A DNA stretch of 64,000 nt from Chrysogorgia sp. JL179-B06 (lineage: Eukaryota > Cnidaria > Anthozoa > Scleralcyonacea > Chrysogorgiidae). This document shows, in pieces, positions 1-13,139 of this stretch. A program made the position numbers and the translations under genes. The notes below the pieces were generated by a model. That model ran no database searches. It was not told the DNA's origin and worked only from the letters and a program-made list of their open reading frames with translations. Within the stretch, counting starts at the first letter, position 1; each line of letters opens with the position of its first letter. The stretch covers positions 1,666,001-1,730,000 of the forward strand of contig JAYKKM010000123.1 of the NCBI GenBank assembly GCA_035772405.1. The letters are read 5' to 3'.

Positions 1-1166
1 GAGGTCGACTTGGAGTACCCAGCTCATTTACATGACCTACACAACGATTACCCGGTGGCTCCTGAGAAGATGGAGATAACTGTTGACATGTTGTCGGAGT
101 ACTGCACGAAAATCAAAAATAAATTTAATGTGAGCGTTGGCGGCGTGAAGAAGTTGGTGACTAATTTGATGAACAAAAAAAAGTACGTGTGTCACTATAG
201 AAATCTGCAGTTGTACACAGGTCTTGGACTAAAAATCAAAAAGGTGCATAGGGTCCTACAGTTCGACCAGTCCAAGTGGTTGGGCAAGTACATCGACTTT
301 AACACAGTCAAGAGAACCGCGGCTAAGAACGCTTTTGAGAAGGATTTCTTCAAGTTGATGAATAACAGTGTGTTCGGAAAAAAACGATGGAAAACTTGAG
401 GAAGCGTGTGGACGTAAGACTAGTGACCACCGCAAAGAAATTAGAAAAGCTTGTCTCAAAGCCAACGTTTGTGTCTTGCAAGATATTTAGCGAGAACTTA
501 GTTGCTGTCCACAAAGTTAAAGAAACGTTGACACTAAATAGACCTGCATATGTGGGTATGTGCATACTAGACTTGAGTAAAACGCTGATGTACAATTTTC
601 ACTACAATTATATTATGAAAAAGTACTCTAGCGACACCTGTAGATTGCACTTCACTGACACTGACAGTCTGTTGTACTCGATCAAAACTGACGACGTTTA
701 TTCCGACTTTATGATGGAGTGCGAAAAGTTTGATAATAGCGACTACCCTGCAGACAGCCCATTCTTCTTTAGAGAGAATAAGAGAGTTATTGGGAAGATG
801 AAGGACGAGTGCGCTGGAGCACCAATTATTGAGTTCGTTGGGTTGCGCAGTAAAATGTATAGCTATTTGAAAGAGGATGGGGGTGGTGGGAAAACCGCTA
901 AAGGCATTAGAAAAAATATAATTAAAAAGGTAATCAGACACGAAGATTACAAAAGTGTGTTACTCGAGCAGAAACAGTTGCGACACACAATGAAGACCAT
1001 TAGAAGTGTCAAACATCAGCTAGGTAGTTACGAAATTAATAAAGTGTCGTTATCCTGTTTTGACGATAAACGATACCTCTTAAAAAATGGTGTCGACTCC
1101 TACGCGTATGGTCACAAAAACATTGTAGTGAGAGACACCACTGAGAGTAGTGAGCAAACGGACTAA
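1..1166 (+). pseudogene. Polinton/Maverick protein-primed DNA polymerase B, C-terminal part, frame-broken
   Basis: This is the palm-to-C-terminus part of a family-B DNA polymerase of the protein-primed type carried by Polinton/Maverick elements, which copies the linear element DNA. The frame is already open at base 1, so the N-terminus lies outside the window. Seen directly: the phrase LEYPAHLHDLHNDYP, the template/nucleotide-binding segment LMNNSVFGK (about 352-380), and the catalytic motif C TDTDSLLY (about 655-678). A break lies at a run of seven A at 378-384: the first frame stops at 397-399 and the continuation is read in another frame from about 387 to TAA at 1166. Family assignment rests on these motifs. 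No integrase, ATPase or capsid gene follows, so this is an isolated fragment or an element edge. The break could be real decay or a homopolymer sequencing error. Confidence 0.85.
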
Positions 1167-1250
1167 TTCGCAAAACGACTGGCTATTTGTTAGTCAATGT
1201 TGTTAGCCAATCAAAAGAGCACCATTTCGCTATCCATTTGGATAAACATC

Positions 1251-1283
1251 ACCACTAGAATCAAAATCTAGTGGTTTTTTTTT
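1251..1283 (+). terminator. Perfect 9-bp stem-loop followed by nine T
   Basis: ACCACTAGA (1251-1259) pairs exactly with TCTAGTGGT (1267-1275) around a 7-nt loop, and the stem runs into T9 (1275-1283). A smaller 5-bp hairpin (1231-1244) lies just upstream. It sits 85 bases after the polymerase stop. The shape is that of an intrinsic terminator or of the 3'-end hairpins of some large DNA viruses. That it ends the polymerase transcript is inference. Confidence 0.5.
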
Positions 1284-1317
1284 CGCGCGTGAATTGAGAC
1301 AACAGTAGAACGCGTCG

Positions 1318-1475
1318 GTTGAAATGACACTCTCTATTTTTTTAATATGTGGGAGTGAGCTCGTACCACATTTTATTTTTTTAACACGCGAAAATGTTGA
1401 AATGACACTTTCTATTTTTCCTAAATGTAATTTGTGAGAATTTTGAAACGACGCTCTCTATTTTTTAAATGTGGC
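1318..1475 (+). repeat. Three spaced copies of a ~28-bp direct repeat
   Basis: The sequence GTTGAAATGACACTCTCTAT followed by a T-run occurs at about 1319, again at 1395 (one change) and in a diverged form at 1442 (TTGAAACGACGCTCTCTAT). Spacings are unequal, about 77 and 46 bases. The block lies between the polymerase remnant and a fold-back and may belong to a Polinton terminal region; function unknown. Confidence 0.6.
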
Positions 1476-1608
1476 TGAAATGGTGTCAAATTTAGCGAGA
1501 GTCGCGATTTAGTATAAATTTGGTATTGTTTCGCTAGTCTCGCGTGTGTTTGACATCAATTTAGTAGAAAATGTGCGAGGGGTGTCTAAATTGACGAACG
1601 ATTGCTGT

Positions 1609-1777
1609 AGTAGTATAGAAGGTAGGGCTGCGAGCTTATTCGACCTCAAACGTTAATATAAACACCAAAACATCGCCAAATTTGTCGAGTTGTGACTTGG
1701 CCAAATTTGGTGATGTTTTGGTGTTTATATTCACGTTTGAGGTCGATTGAGCTCGCAGCCCTACCTTCTATACTACT
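1609..1777. repeat. Fold-back element (169 bp, imperfect palindrome)
   Basis: The left arm starting TAGTAGTATAGAAGGTAGGG (1609) is mirrored by the right arm ending CCCTACCTTCTATACTACT (1777). Arms of about 75 bases have few mismatches and a short asymmetric centre near 1685-1700. There is no coding potential, and it looks like a non-autonomous fold-back MITE. I could not identify a target duplication. Confidence 0.75.
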
Positions 1778-1859
1778 CTAAGCTGATTTCCACGGGGGAC
1801 GTGTGTAAAATATCTTTACATAACTATATAAAAGTAGGTTTAACGAGAACACAATCTAA

Positions 1860-4391
<2,532 letters not shown>

Positions 4392-4392
<1 letters not shown>

Positions 4393-4570
4393 AAAGGATT
4401 TATGGTGAAGGAAAATTTCGAGTGTTGGAATACATACATTTTAAGACCAAACCGGGACCAGTTGCGAAAAATGCAACTTAGCGGCCTTCAGGTAGGAATT
4501 GAACCCGCGACCCTGCGATTGCTAGTGCAGTGCTCTGACCACTGAGCTACGGAAGCCGTTGCCGAGAGCC
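4392..4570 (-). mobile_element. tRNA-Ala-like SINE ending in (TA)n
   Basis: Read on the minus strand, the head is tRNA-like: A box TAGCTCAGTGG (complement of 4539-4549), anticodon-loop sequence CTAGCAA with anticodon AGC (alanine), and B box GGTTCAATTCC (complement of 4495-4505). One extra base disturbs the anticodon stem and the acceptor ends pair imperfectly, so this is a tRNA-derived SINE and not a tRNA gene. The unique body (about 4392-4485) ends in a segment reading AAGGATTTATGGTGAA on the plus strand, beside (TA)n. The same tail piece recurs twice at 4668-4710, again beside (TA)n. Confidence 0.75.
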
Positions 4571-4659
4571 TAGTCACGAGTTCTGTATATATGGTGGTAT
4601 AATGCCGGGATAAGATTCTGGGTATATTATAGGTAATATTTGGCATTTCACTCGATCAA

Positions 4660-4902
<243 letters not shown>

Positions 4903-5120
4903 CAAAAATAATAATTCAAAATTCAAAATAAATTATTATTTAATCAGCATCCACAGGATAAAACATTGATTAATAAAACATCAATGTTTTATTAAAGTTA
5001 ACTTGCTCAAATTGAGCTTTTTAGGAGCTAAAATAATTAGCCGTACCGTTTCTACAACTTCCAAACAAAGTATGCATGATTTATTCTATTCATTTTACAA
5101 GTCTGTAAAAAATCGTTATG

Positions 5121-5244
5121 AGGGAGCCTGACACTTATCTGTGCATTCTTGACCGTCGGCAGTTTAAGACTAGTTTTGAACCAACGAACTAGTAGTTCCA
5201 GGCAGACCGCGCGCCAAATGCACAGATAGAGTGTCACGCTCCCT
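5121..5244. mobile_element. MITE with ~25-bp terminal inverted repeats
   Basis: The left end AGGGAGCCTGACACT...TATCTGTGCATT (5121) is mirrored at the right end, whose complement reads AGGGAGCGTGACACTCTATC (up to 5244). Total length is 124 bases with no ORF. No clear target duplication was found, so superfamily is open. Confidence 0.7.
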
Positions 5245-7356
5245 TTTTTACAGAGAATTTGACAAATTTTTGATGGGTTTCAAGACTCGTAGGTAATTGG
5301 TTTCTACTATTGGCGATGGAAAAAGTTAGGAAGTTTACTTACCTGTACACTTGCGGAGTTTGAATGTGATCGGGACAATTTGGGACAATCGAGTGTGAGT
5401 CAGCTGGATGTTGTGATAAAAGCTTCCATCCTTTCCATTTCTTATAATAATATAGTGCCGTAAGACCGTGCTTTGAAATTCGCATAAATTTATCAAAATA
5501 ATTTGAAATTGGTACCAAAAAGCAACAAAGACAACAACTACACTTAATGTAAGTTATTTGCTGCCGTAAGCAGCACACTAATCTTGACTTGGGTTGCTGT
5601 GTCTCGTACCCAGACCTCTTCGCGGAACTATGTATGGTCAACGAAATCTCGATTTGTGTAAATTGCAGCAGCAGGGAAATCTGTTCCCGCTAGTACTAAA
5701 TATTGCTGGCTCACAGACGTTTATAGCGGGAATTCGAAAAAATGGCTATACTGTAAAAAGTCTACTTGTAACCTAAATTTAGAGCAATCGGTTCGTTAAA
5801 AAAACTTCGAAATAAGTTGATGGTAACTTTATAACATTTACTTTGCTGAAGAGAGCTTAAAACAACCATTTTCAACGAGAAAAGTGTTTCAAATTAACAA
5901 AAAGGAATGGCTAGACGAGAACGGCAAAATGGCTTTGATGTATAAACATCGTTATGGAGCTATCAATTCGTCGAAATCATCTGAAATCCAGCGTTTGGAG
6001 AAAGAAAAATAAAGATTAAGTCATAGGTAATGTCTAGATGGCAGAATATTGATATGATGGTTTGACTATATTTGAAAAAATCCTCAGGTCATCCTTATCG
6101 TCCACTGAGTTCCTGACTTCTTGCGTAGTTTTTGACAAGACGTATTGGTCAAAGGCTGTTTGTGAAATGAACAATTAAACATTTTAGCAACAAAATTAAA
6201 GGTAAAACTATGTGTCTTGTTTTGAGAGAGCAGTATTACTGGGGTGGCGTGTTGTCGATGCGAAAACGAAACACTACTTTCTGCTGAAACCCACCTTTGT
6301 TCACTTTGAAATTTACGTGCGAATCGATTATAAATCGAAATCTAGCCCTTTCCACCAGAAAATAATGATTATTTTTGAGATGGATGGGGATAGTGCTTGA
6401 AATCTGAAGGGTATAAATTAGTGTGAAAATTGCCGTTGGTAATGAAAAAATGAGCTGAGTTTCTCTGTTCGACATTGTTCCGATCCATGAGTTCTCTGAA
6501 TAAATTGCAAATAATTTTCACCTTGTTTCGCCTTATGTTGTAAATAATATTTTAGAATTTTTGTCTATAATTTTGCTAAAAAATTTACGCATGAAGCAGT
6601 GAATCTACTTACTCTTTGTCGACAAATTTTGAAATGGAATTTAACAGTGTATTTTTTAGTCATTGCCAATATTTTGGCGACCAGCAAATATGCGGTATTT
6701 GCAAAAAATCTAGCCCTTTCCACCGAAACGAAAATAATTTTCTTTCAATCCCTGGTTGTATACATATACATTTTTACCAACATTTTTTCCGCTAAAAATT
6801 GCAGCTGGCCTCTCATTTAGCCTTTGAAAACATGCGTTTGTCGTGTCACCAAGTGCATGCTTGTAATGCCACAACATGTTCGTAAATATACAACTTAGTT
6901 TTTGATATTTCGTGTGTTTTCTCGTTTACCAAGGTGCTTTATGTTTCAAAATGCTGAAAAAATTCTGTATAAAAAGCAAAGCCTTTTCTGGGCATTTTGC
7001 CGCCATATTTGTTTATAATTTGAAAATACCGCCGGACTGCGGTAAATCCCGGCTGACGCATGCGCAGACATATTTCCCTGCTGCTGTCCCTATGTCGTTC
7101 GAGATATTTGTTCAGTTTTATGACGTTTTGTGACGTAGAAATTTTATTACGTGTATTAAATTTCCTACCTTTCGCCGTTTGTCAACGCGGTGAAGTTTGA
7201 ACGATCTGTTCTGCCTTCAGTACGTATTCTCTTGTCAAGGTAAGACGACTAAGATAGTTGTGTACTTAATTTTTCTTGTTAAACGCTCACCAAACGGAAA
7301 TATGCAGGCTCAGCGACTGCGAGGTATCTGCGATTTCTTGCCATCACACGGCATCA
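5245..7356. other. No gene recognised (2.1 kb)
   Basis: Several short open frames exist, but none has recognisable motifs or biased composition. The only structure I see is a 16-base sequence, TCTAGCCCTTTCCACC, present at 6341-6356 and again at 6709-6724; its core also occurs near 25207. This suggests unrecognised old repeats. Confidence 0.6.
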
Positions 7357-7455
7357 CGTGTATTGTGTATTGTGTATTGTGTATTGTGTATTGTGTATTG
7401 TGTATTGTGTATTGTGTAATGTGTAATGTGTAATGTGTAATGTGTAATGTGTAAT
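7357..7455. repeat. 7-bp tandem repeat (TGTGTAT/TGTGTAA)n
   Basis: About 14 units in two blocks: TATTGTG first, then AATGTG-type units. It generates spurious open frames on both strands. Confidence 0.95.
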
Positions 7456-7511
7456 CCAATTTGGGAACATATTAGATAAATGAATAAAGTTGTCTCTCAG
7501 TAGCATATTGA

Positions 7512-7708
7512 AGAAATATAAGTTCAAACCAAATGAGGCCAAGTTGCTACTGTTATGACAAATTTAATAAAATAGATAAAAGGTTAAAAACGTTAAAAGA
7601 GTTTTTTAACGTTTTTAACTCTTTTAACGTCTTTAACCTTTTATCTATTTTATTAAATTTATCATAACAGTAGCAACTTGGCCTCATTTGATTTGAACTT
7701 ATATTTCT
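7512..7708. mobile_element. Fold-back element (~197 bp) flanked by 12-bp direct repeats
   Basis: The left arm from AGAAATATAAGTTCAAACC is mirrored by the right arm ending at 7708, with arms of about 90 bases and a short centre near 7605. ATATTAGATAAA occurs at 7469-7480 and immediately after the right arm at 7709-7720, but 31 non-palindromic bases lie between the left repeat and the left arm. No ORF. Confidence 0.8.
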
Positions 7709-7720
7709 ATATTAGATAAA

Positions 7721-8807
7721 AGTGATGATACACTTCTAGGGGGTCCTTGGAAAATATTTGAAGTTTGGGTAAACTGCATTTCCTGAATTTTGAGAGCACC
7801 TTTTGAGCAAAATATAATGGTCTTAAATCAATATTTTTAAACGGGGTACTGGTATCTCATAATTTTAAATACATATTTTGGTCCAAATATTATTATATTA
7901 TCTCATATCATGAAGCAGTAAATTAGTTATATTTCCATAAGATGATAGATAATATTCATATATTTTCTCCCTACAATTAAATTTGTAATCCAACAGTTCA
8001 ACAGAATTTACATCTTCAAGAGAAGAAATTCATAATCTGTGCAGTGAATTATTAATTAGAAGTTTACTTCATGTCACCATCTGTATAGCATACTAAACTT
8101 AAAGATCACGTCAGACCCATTCAAGATTTTTAGTTTTGCAAACAAATTTGTGCCGGCAATGCTGCCACATGCTTCATCATTTCACTCAACTAGATACACT
8201 GTCAAATTGGTCAAAATGTCGCCGCATGTATGATATTGAAAATTAAAGCTGTTTCTTTTCAAATATATTTACACAGTACTGTATATATATTTTAGGAAAA
8301 TCATCGAGAGTAATTTCTTTCTCCCCAAAATTTTGGGTGACCACTTTTCATTCTCACTAGTACCCCTAACAGGAGCATTAGTAAAACTCTGCTTTGGAGT
8401 TTTTGGAACTAGTCTTTTCCCTGAGAAACACTAAAGACAATTGGCACAAAATGGTTTGGTTTAAATACTTCACCAGCAATGATAATACCTTCAAAACTAA
8501 ACAATATACAATGTATGTAAAGTGTAGATGATCAGATGCAGTTGTTAAAAGAACAGAAGGATTGGGGATTGACTTGTTGATTAAATAATAACTTAACTGT
8601 TCTCAACAGTCGAGATAGAACAAAGTAATATTTCTATTTGTGACAGAAGAGAGAACGAGAATAGAAAGAAAGTTAGCTCACTTTTTATCCTCAGAATTGG
8701 AAATGGCTTCCAATTCCTCTCCAGATGTAGCAAAATACAAACTTTCGAACAAAATGGACAAAGGAAAAAGTTTGTTTACACTCGTACATATAACTTCAGT
8801 TCTCCTT
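7721..8807. other. No gene recognised (1.1 kb)
   Basis: AT-rich sequence with no convincing open frame, RNA gene or repeat boundary that I could support. Confidence 0.5.
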
Positions 8808-8965
8808 ACAATACAATACAATACAATACAATACAATACAATACAATACAATACAATACATACAATACAATGCAATGCAATGCAATGCAATGCAACGCAA
8901 CGCAACGCAATGCAATGCAATGCAATGCAATGCAATGCAATGCAATGCACTGCAATGCAATACAA
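8808..8965. repeat. 5-bp tandem repeat, TACAA then TGCAA/CGCAA
   Basis: About 31 pentamer units: ACAAT-type to about 8870, then ATGCA/ACGCA variants. The block shift from A to G at one position shows local spread of a variant unit. Open frames across it on both strands are artefacts. Confidence 0.95.
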
Positions 8966-9499
8966 CAGATATGAAATCAGTCATGACGAATGTAAATACA
9001 TGTACGGTGTTAATAAATCTGTGTTCTATGAGAAATAATATATAAACAATCAATTCAATAAATTGTACTGTGTATCTTGGTTTTCCGCTTATGGTATACA
9101 GACACCACCAAATGATTAAACGAAGCCATAATAATCATAACGTTTACTGTCAGAGCACTGTTAATGGTCAGAGCTTGTCTTCGACACACCTCGCTGGTTC
9201 TAGTGCATATATACCCGTCGCGTAGTTTATGATAATTTTGAACGAACATCAATAGGAAAGTAAAATGATCACCAAAAACATGTAAAATATAGATAAAAAT
9301 ATGTAATATACGCTTACCTTTAATAGAGCGATAGATGGCTTTCGTTCGCATGTTATGGTATTAAAATACTTTGTTGTTAATAAAGCAGATAACGCACGAT
9401 CTAACGCGATCACTTCTCGAATAACTAGCGATCTTGTCGACATCTACTCGATCACTTCTCGAATACCTGTACCTAGCGATCTTGTCGACATGTCACGAC
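8966..9499. other. No gene; duplicated ~40-bp segment next to a PLE 3' end
   Basis: CGATCACTTCTCGAATA followed by TAGCGATCTTGTCGACAT occurs twice, at about 9408-9442 and 9449-9492. This sits where the 3' end of the Penelope-like element (next entry) should be, and may be its terminal repeat. Nothing else is visible. Confidence 0.5.
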
Positions 9500-11372
9500 A
9501 GCTGGTCGAGTATGACGTACTGTATTGAGATCCAAGACAACCACTCAATCAAGCGCTCAAGCAAGAACTCTCTGGCTTAGGCATGGCTCCCGCTTATAGC
9601 GGTAGTCACAAAAATGAGACGATTCTCTTACCGTTTGCGGTTATCGTTACCACCTGAGATGGGAAGGGTGGCACAGACTTTCATGTCTGAAACCAAATGG
9701 TTAGAGCTGTTGAAATTGCGGGCTACAGGTTTGTCAACATCATTGTTCCTCACGGAACGAAGATGTTCAGCAAACCTGCAGTGTCTGAAAGGCGTCGCCC
9801 AGTTTCACCGATGTAGATTTTAGGGATTTATCGCAATAAATGCAAAAAATTATGTTGGTGGACGAGCATGAGAAAGTATGACGGATTGTGTGGTCGAATT
9901 TGGGGGCAGTAATACTGTAGTGGGATTGAGAAAAGGGCATGTGTTGCAGCGGGAACGGCCTCAAGAAAATGTTCCCGCTGGTGCCGAGGTATTTTGTTTA
10001 AGGGCACTATGTACTAAGGAGTCACGAATGTTTTTATTACGGCGAAAAGATACCAAAGGGTTATCGGTGAAAATGGCTGACGTCTCAGGATCATTTTGTA
10101 AAATGTGAAAATTCCGATTGATAATATTTTTAACTTTAAAATTGAAAGGATGAAATGTTAGAACTAAAGGAATTTTGTTGTTTGAAACTTGTTCCAAAGG
10201 TGGTTCAACGGCATCTAAACGGGGGACGAGAAAAGCTTTCTGAACGGCGAGGTCTAGAAGGTTGGTAGGGTAACCACGTTGAACAAAAAAATATCTCATT
10301 TCCATTGCTTTGGCTTGAAAATCTTGGTCGTCGCTACATAAGCGGCGAAGACGCAAGAATTGAGAATAATGGATGGATTGCATAGTGGTTGGGATGAGAG
10401 GATGAAAATAGAAGATAACTATGGGAGTCAGTAGGCTTGTAGTAGTACGAGACCGACGTTCTCAGCGAATCACCACCAATCGAAATTAAAATATCAAGGA
10501 ACGACACACAGGTCTCGCCGATTTCCCACGTGAACTTCAGAGCAGATTGAAAATCAGCAATGAGCTGCTCTAAAAGGACACGTGAGCATGACGCTGTTCC
10601 TAAACAGTCATCGATAAATCTGCCGAAGAAATCAGGCAAGCGACCCGTGTATTGTTCAAAGATCTGTTTTTCAACATAACCAAAAAATAAGTTAGCATAG
10701 CTTGGACCCATTTTGGTGCCCATCGCAACACCACTTATTTGTTGATAATGTTCACCATCAAACGAAAAATTGTTAAGGGTAAGCACTAGTTCTGCTAAGC
10801 GGAGTAACGTGGTTGTGGAGGGTTCTAAATGAGTGCGCTTATCAAAGAAAAACTTCAGAGCTTCAAGGCCATCACAATGGGGAATGACGGTGTATAAGGA
10901 ATTGACGTCCATGGTGAAAATAAATTTATCGGAACTACTGAAACGTAACTGGTCGAAAATTTGCAAGGCATGTTTAGTATCTATGATTAAGAAGGCAACT
11001 TCTTAACCAAAGGATACATAACGTTATCTAGAAAACTGGAAGTAAGCTCGGTGGGGCAACTATACAAGCGGAAACAATCGCGGCCTGCCAGGATTGTTAG
11101 GTTTATGGATTTTAGGTATAAGAAATGTATGACAGGCGTTCTGGGGGTTGTTAAAATAAGGTTAGATGCAGAGGCAGGCAATTCGCCGGCTTGGATGGAA
11201 TGATTGATGGTAGTTTTGCCGGGTTTTTTGGTGAGATTGAGTGGGATCGGAATTCAACTTAGTATAAAAGATGGTGTCACAGAGTTGGCGAAGAGCCTCT
11301 TGTCGTTACAAGTCCTCTCTCCAGACAACAACATCTCCACCTTAACAGAAAACAGAAAACACTTAAGGCGGG
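9500..11372 (-). mobile_element. Penelope-like element (RT plus GIY-YIG endonuclease), decayed
   Basis: Penelope-like retroelements carry a telomerase-like reverse transcriptase and, in EN+ forms, a GIY-YIG endonuclease. Seen in order on the minus strand: an N-terminal segment DVVVWREDL (about 11340-11315), a conserved linker SCPTELTSSFLDNVMYPLVK (about 11060-11000), the RT core MDVNSLYTVIPH (about 10910), SGVAMGTKMGPSYANLFF (about 10730), the catalytic FIDDCLG (about 10610), and the endonuclease motif KIYIGETGRRLSD (about 9822-9785). At least four frame changes and stops separate these blocks, so the copy is dead. The far N-terminus is not seen; the gypsy LTR begins at 11373. This copy is of a different subfamily from those at 30-37 kb. 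Confidence 0.85.
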
Positions 11373-11457
11373 TAAAATGTCAACAACACGCCATGACAGA
11401 TAGAATAATATATTTGTTATAACGTCACGTGTACATACAGGGGGTGTGGATACTACA
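11373..11457 (-). repeat. 3' LTR (85 bp)
   Basis: The outer 80 bases (11378-11457) match 17070-17149 exactly; the last five on the inner side (TAAAA versus TATAA) differ once. It follows a purine-rich tract on the minus strand. LTR limits are set by the GCGGG duplication. Confidence 0.88.
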
Positions 11458-11499
11458 TCCCTCCTAAACTTTAATAGAAACATTGTCGTTCATACGACT

Positions 11500-13130
11500 A
11501 AGTAATATCGCATCTATAGCAAATCTGCTTGTTGTTTTTGCTTGGTTATCTCAACTAATTTACTGTTTATAATGTTCTCAACCACAAACATATAGTCCTT
11601 GAGATAGAGTGGTTTCTGTCGGTTTCTACTAGGTCGATTCTGAATTGTTGGTAGTTCCTTTTCCTCCTTGTGTTCTTCCGGTTTTCTGGCTTGACTTGCT
11701 TCTGGTATTGTTTGTTCCTTGTCTGCTTCTGTTGACGTTGTCGGTGTTTCTTGTTTTGGTTCTTCGTTGAAGCTGTGCTTATGTGCTTCCGTGTCTTATG
11801 TGCTTATGTGCTTATGTGCTTATGTGCTTATGTGCTTCTCGTTTGTTCATCTTTGTCGTCAATTGCTATTGGTCTTTCTTTCTCCTCCTCAGCTTCATAT
11901 TCATCATTGCTGCTAATTACTGCGTTCACTAGCTTGAACTGACTTGCATCCCGACATAATGTTCGTCCATCAGTCGTTCACCTTGCTGTTATTTGAGAGC
12001 CTCGAATGTCGGTAATGGTGTAGAATATTGGCTCATATGGTGTGCTCCATTTGTTCTTCTTTGGTTGCTTTACTAAAACATAGTCACCAAGTAGTAGTTT
12101 GGTTTCTTTCGTCTGCCTTCCTTCTCTGTTTTGTTTCATTTTACGTTTGTATTCTCCATCTTTTAGATCAATTTTTCTGTCGTCTTCTTTGCTCGGCTTC
12201 TTCGGTACCACATAATCTAGTTTAGTTCTTATGGTTGCCCCTCTCATTGCTTCGTAGGGTGCGACTCCTGTTGCTGGATGTGGTATGGATCTGTACGCAG
12301 TGAGCATGTCTTGTATATGGCGTTCTGTCTGTCAAGACGGGGTTTTCCCTTGGTCAGTCTTGTCAGTCAGATTTGTTCAGTCTTGTTCAATGTCCTCATG
12401 AAACGTTCGGCTTCGCCGTTTGCTCTTGTATGTAGCGGCTATACGGTGGTATTGAAATCCTTCTTCTTTCGCAAATTCATTGAATTCCCCTGAGTTTAAC
12501 GGTGGTCCATTATCGGTCTCGATCTTCCTTGGTGTGCCATGATTGGCGAAGATGTGTTTCATTCTCTCTTTGTTCACTGAGAAGTTGGTTGATGATACCG
12601 CGGCTAAACTATTGGATAGCGAGTTCATTTATCAATCATAACAAGATTGTAATGACCATCTGGATATGGTCCTCCGTGATCTACTGATACTGTGTCCCAT
12701 GGCTGGCTGGGAATGCTATAGTCACCTTGATTGGTTCTTCTCTGGTCTCTTTCGTTGCTACCTTGCATTCGTAACACTGGTCAATTGCGTTGTCAATCAT
12801 GCTGTTCATAAGTGGGAACCAGTACTTCTCTCTCAACATCTGTTTCGTCTTGGTTTTTCCCAGGTGTCCTAGCTTGTGTCCGAGTTTGACTACTTTTCTC
12901 TGAAGTGTTTCCGGTAAGACAATTCGTTGTTCTCGAAAGATTAGTCCCTCCGCAACAGACAATTCCTGTTTCACGTGCAGAAATGGTTCTATGTCTCTGT
13001 CTCGTTTGTGTTTCTCCCAGTCTCCTTTCGCTATTCTTCTTGCCACAATCTTCTGCATTTTGGGATCTTTCTGTGTTTCTTCTCTGATTCGTTCTAGTAT
13101 CACGACGTGCTCGCTCTTTATTGTCCATCT
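11500..13130 (-). pseudogene. gypsy integrase and C-terminal tail, frame-broken
   Basis: The zinc-binding domain is seen at about 12820-12740 as HKLGHLGKTKTKQMLREKYW...CYEC, the HHCC arrangement typical of retroviral-type integrases. The catalytic core keeps TDNGPPLNSGEF (about 12510) with a downstream acidic residue in FNEFAKEEG. The C-terminal domain (11978-12307) has DYVLVKQPKKNKWSTPYEP, the GPY/F-like chromatin-binding region. A low-complexity charged tail continues to about 11520 and is crossed by an 8-bp tandem repeat (ATGTGCTT, five units, about 11798-11838). Frame changes lie near 12310-12380 and 12630-12690. The enzyme joins element DNA to the genome; this copy cannot make it whole. 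Confidence 0.85.
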
Positions 13131-13139
13131 AACAATCTT

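Noticed and set aside
4480..4570. Functional tRNA-Ala gene
   Set aside because: The A and B boxes are good, but the anticodon stem carries an extra base, the acceptor ends pair imperfectly, and a SINE body follows.
8640..9053. Open frames across the 5-bp repeat on both strands
   Set aside because: A 5-bp repeat without stops gives open frames in every phase; no motifs flank it.
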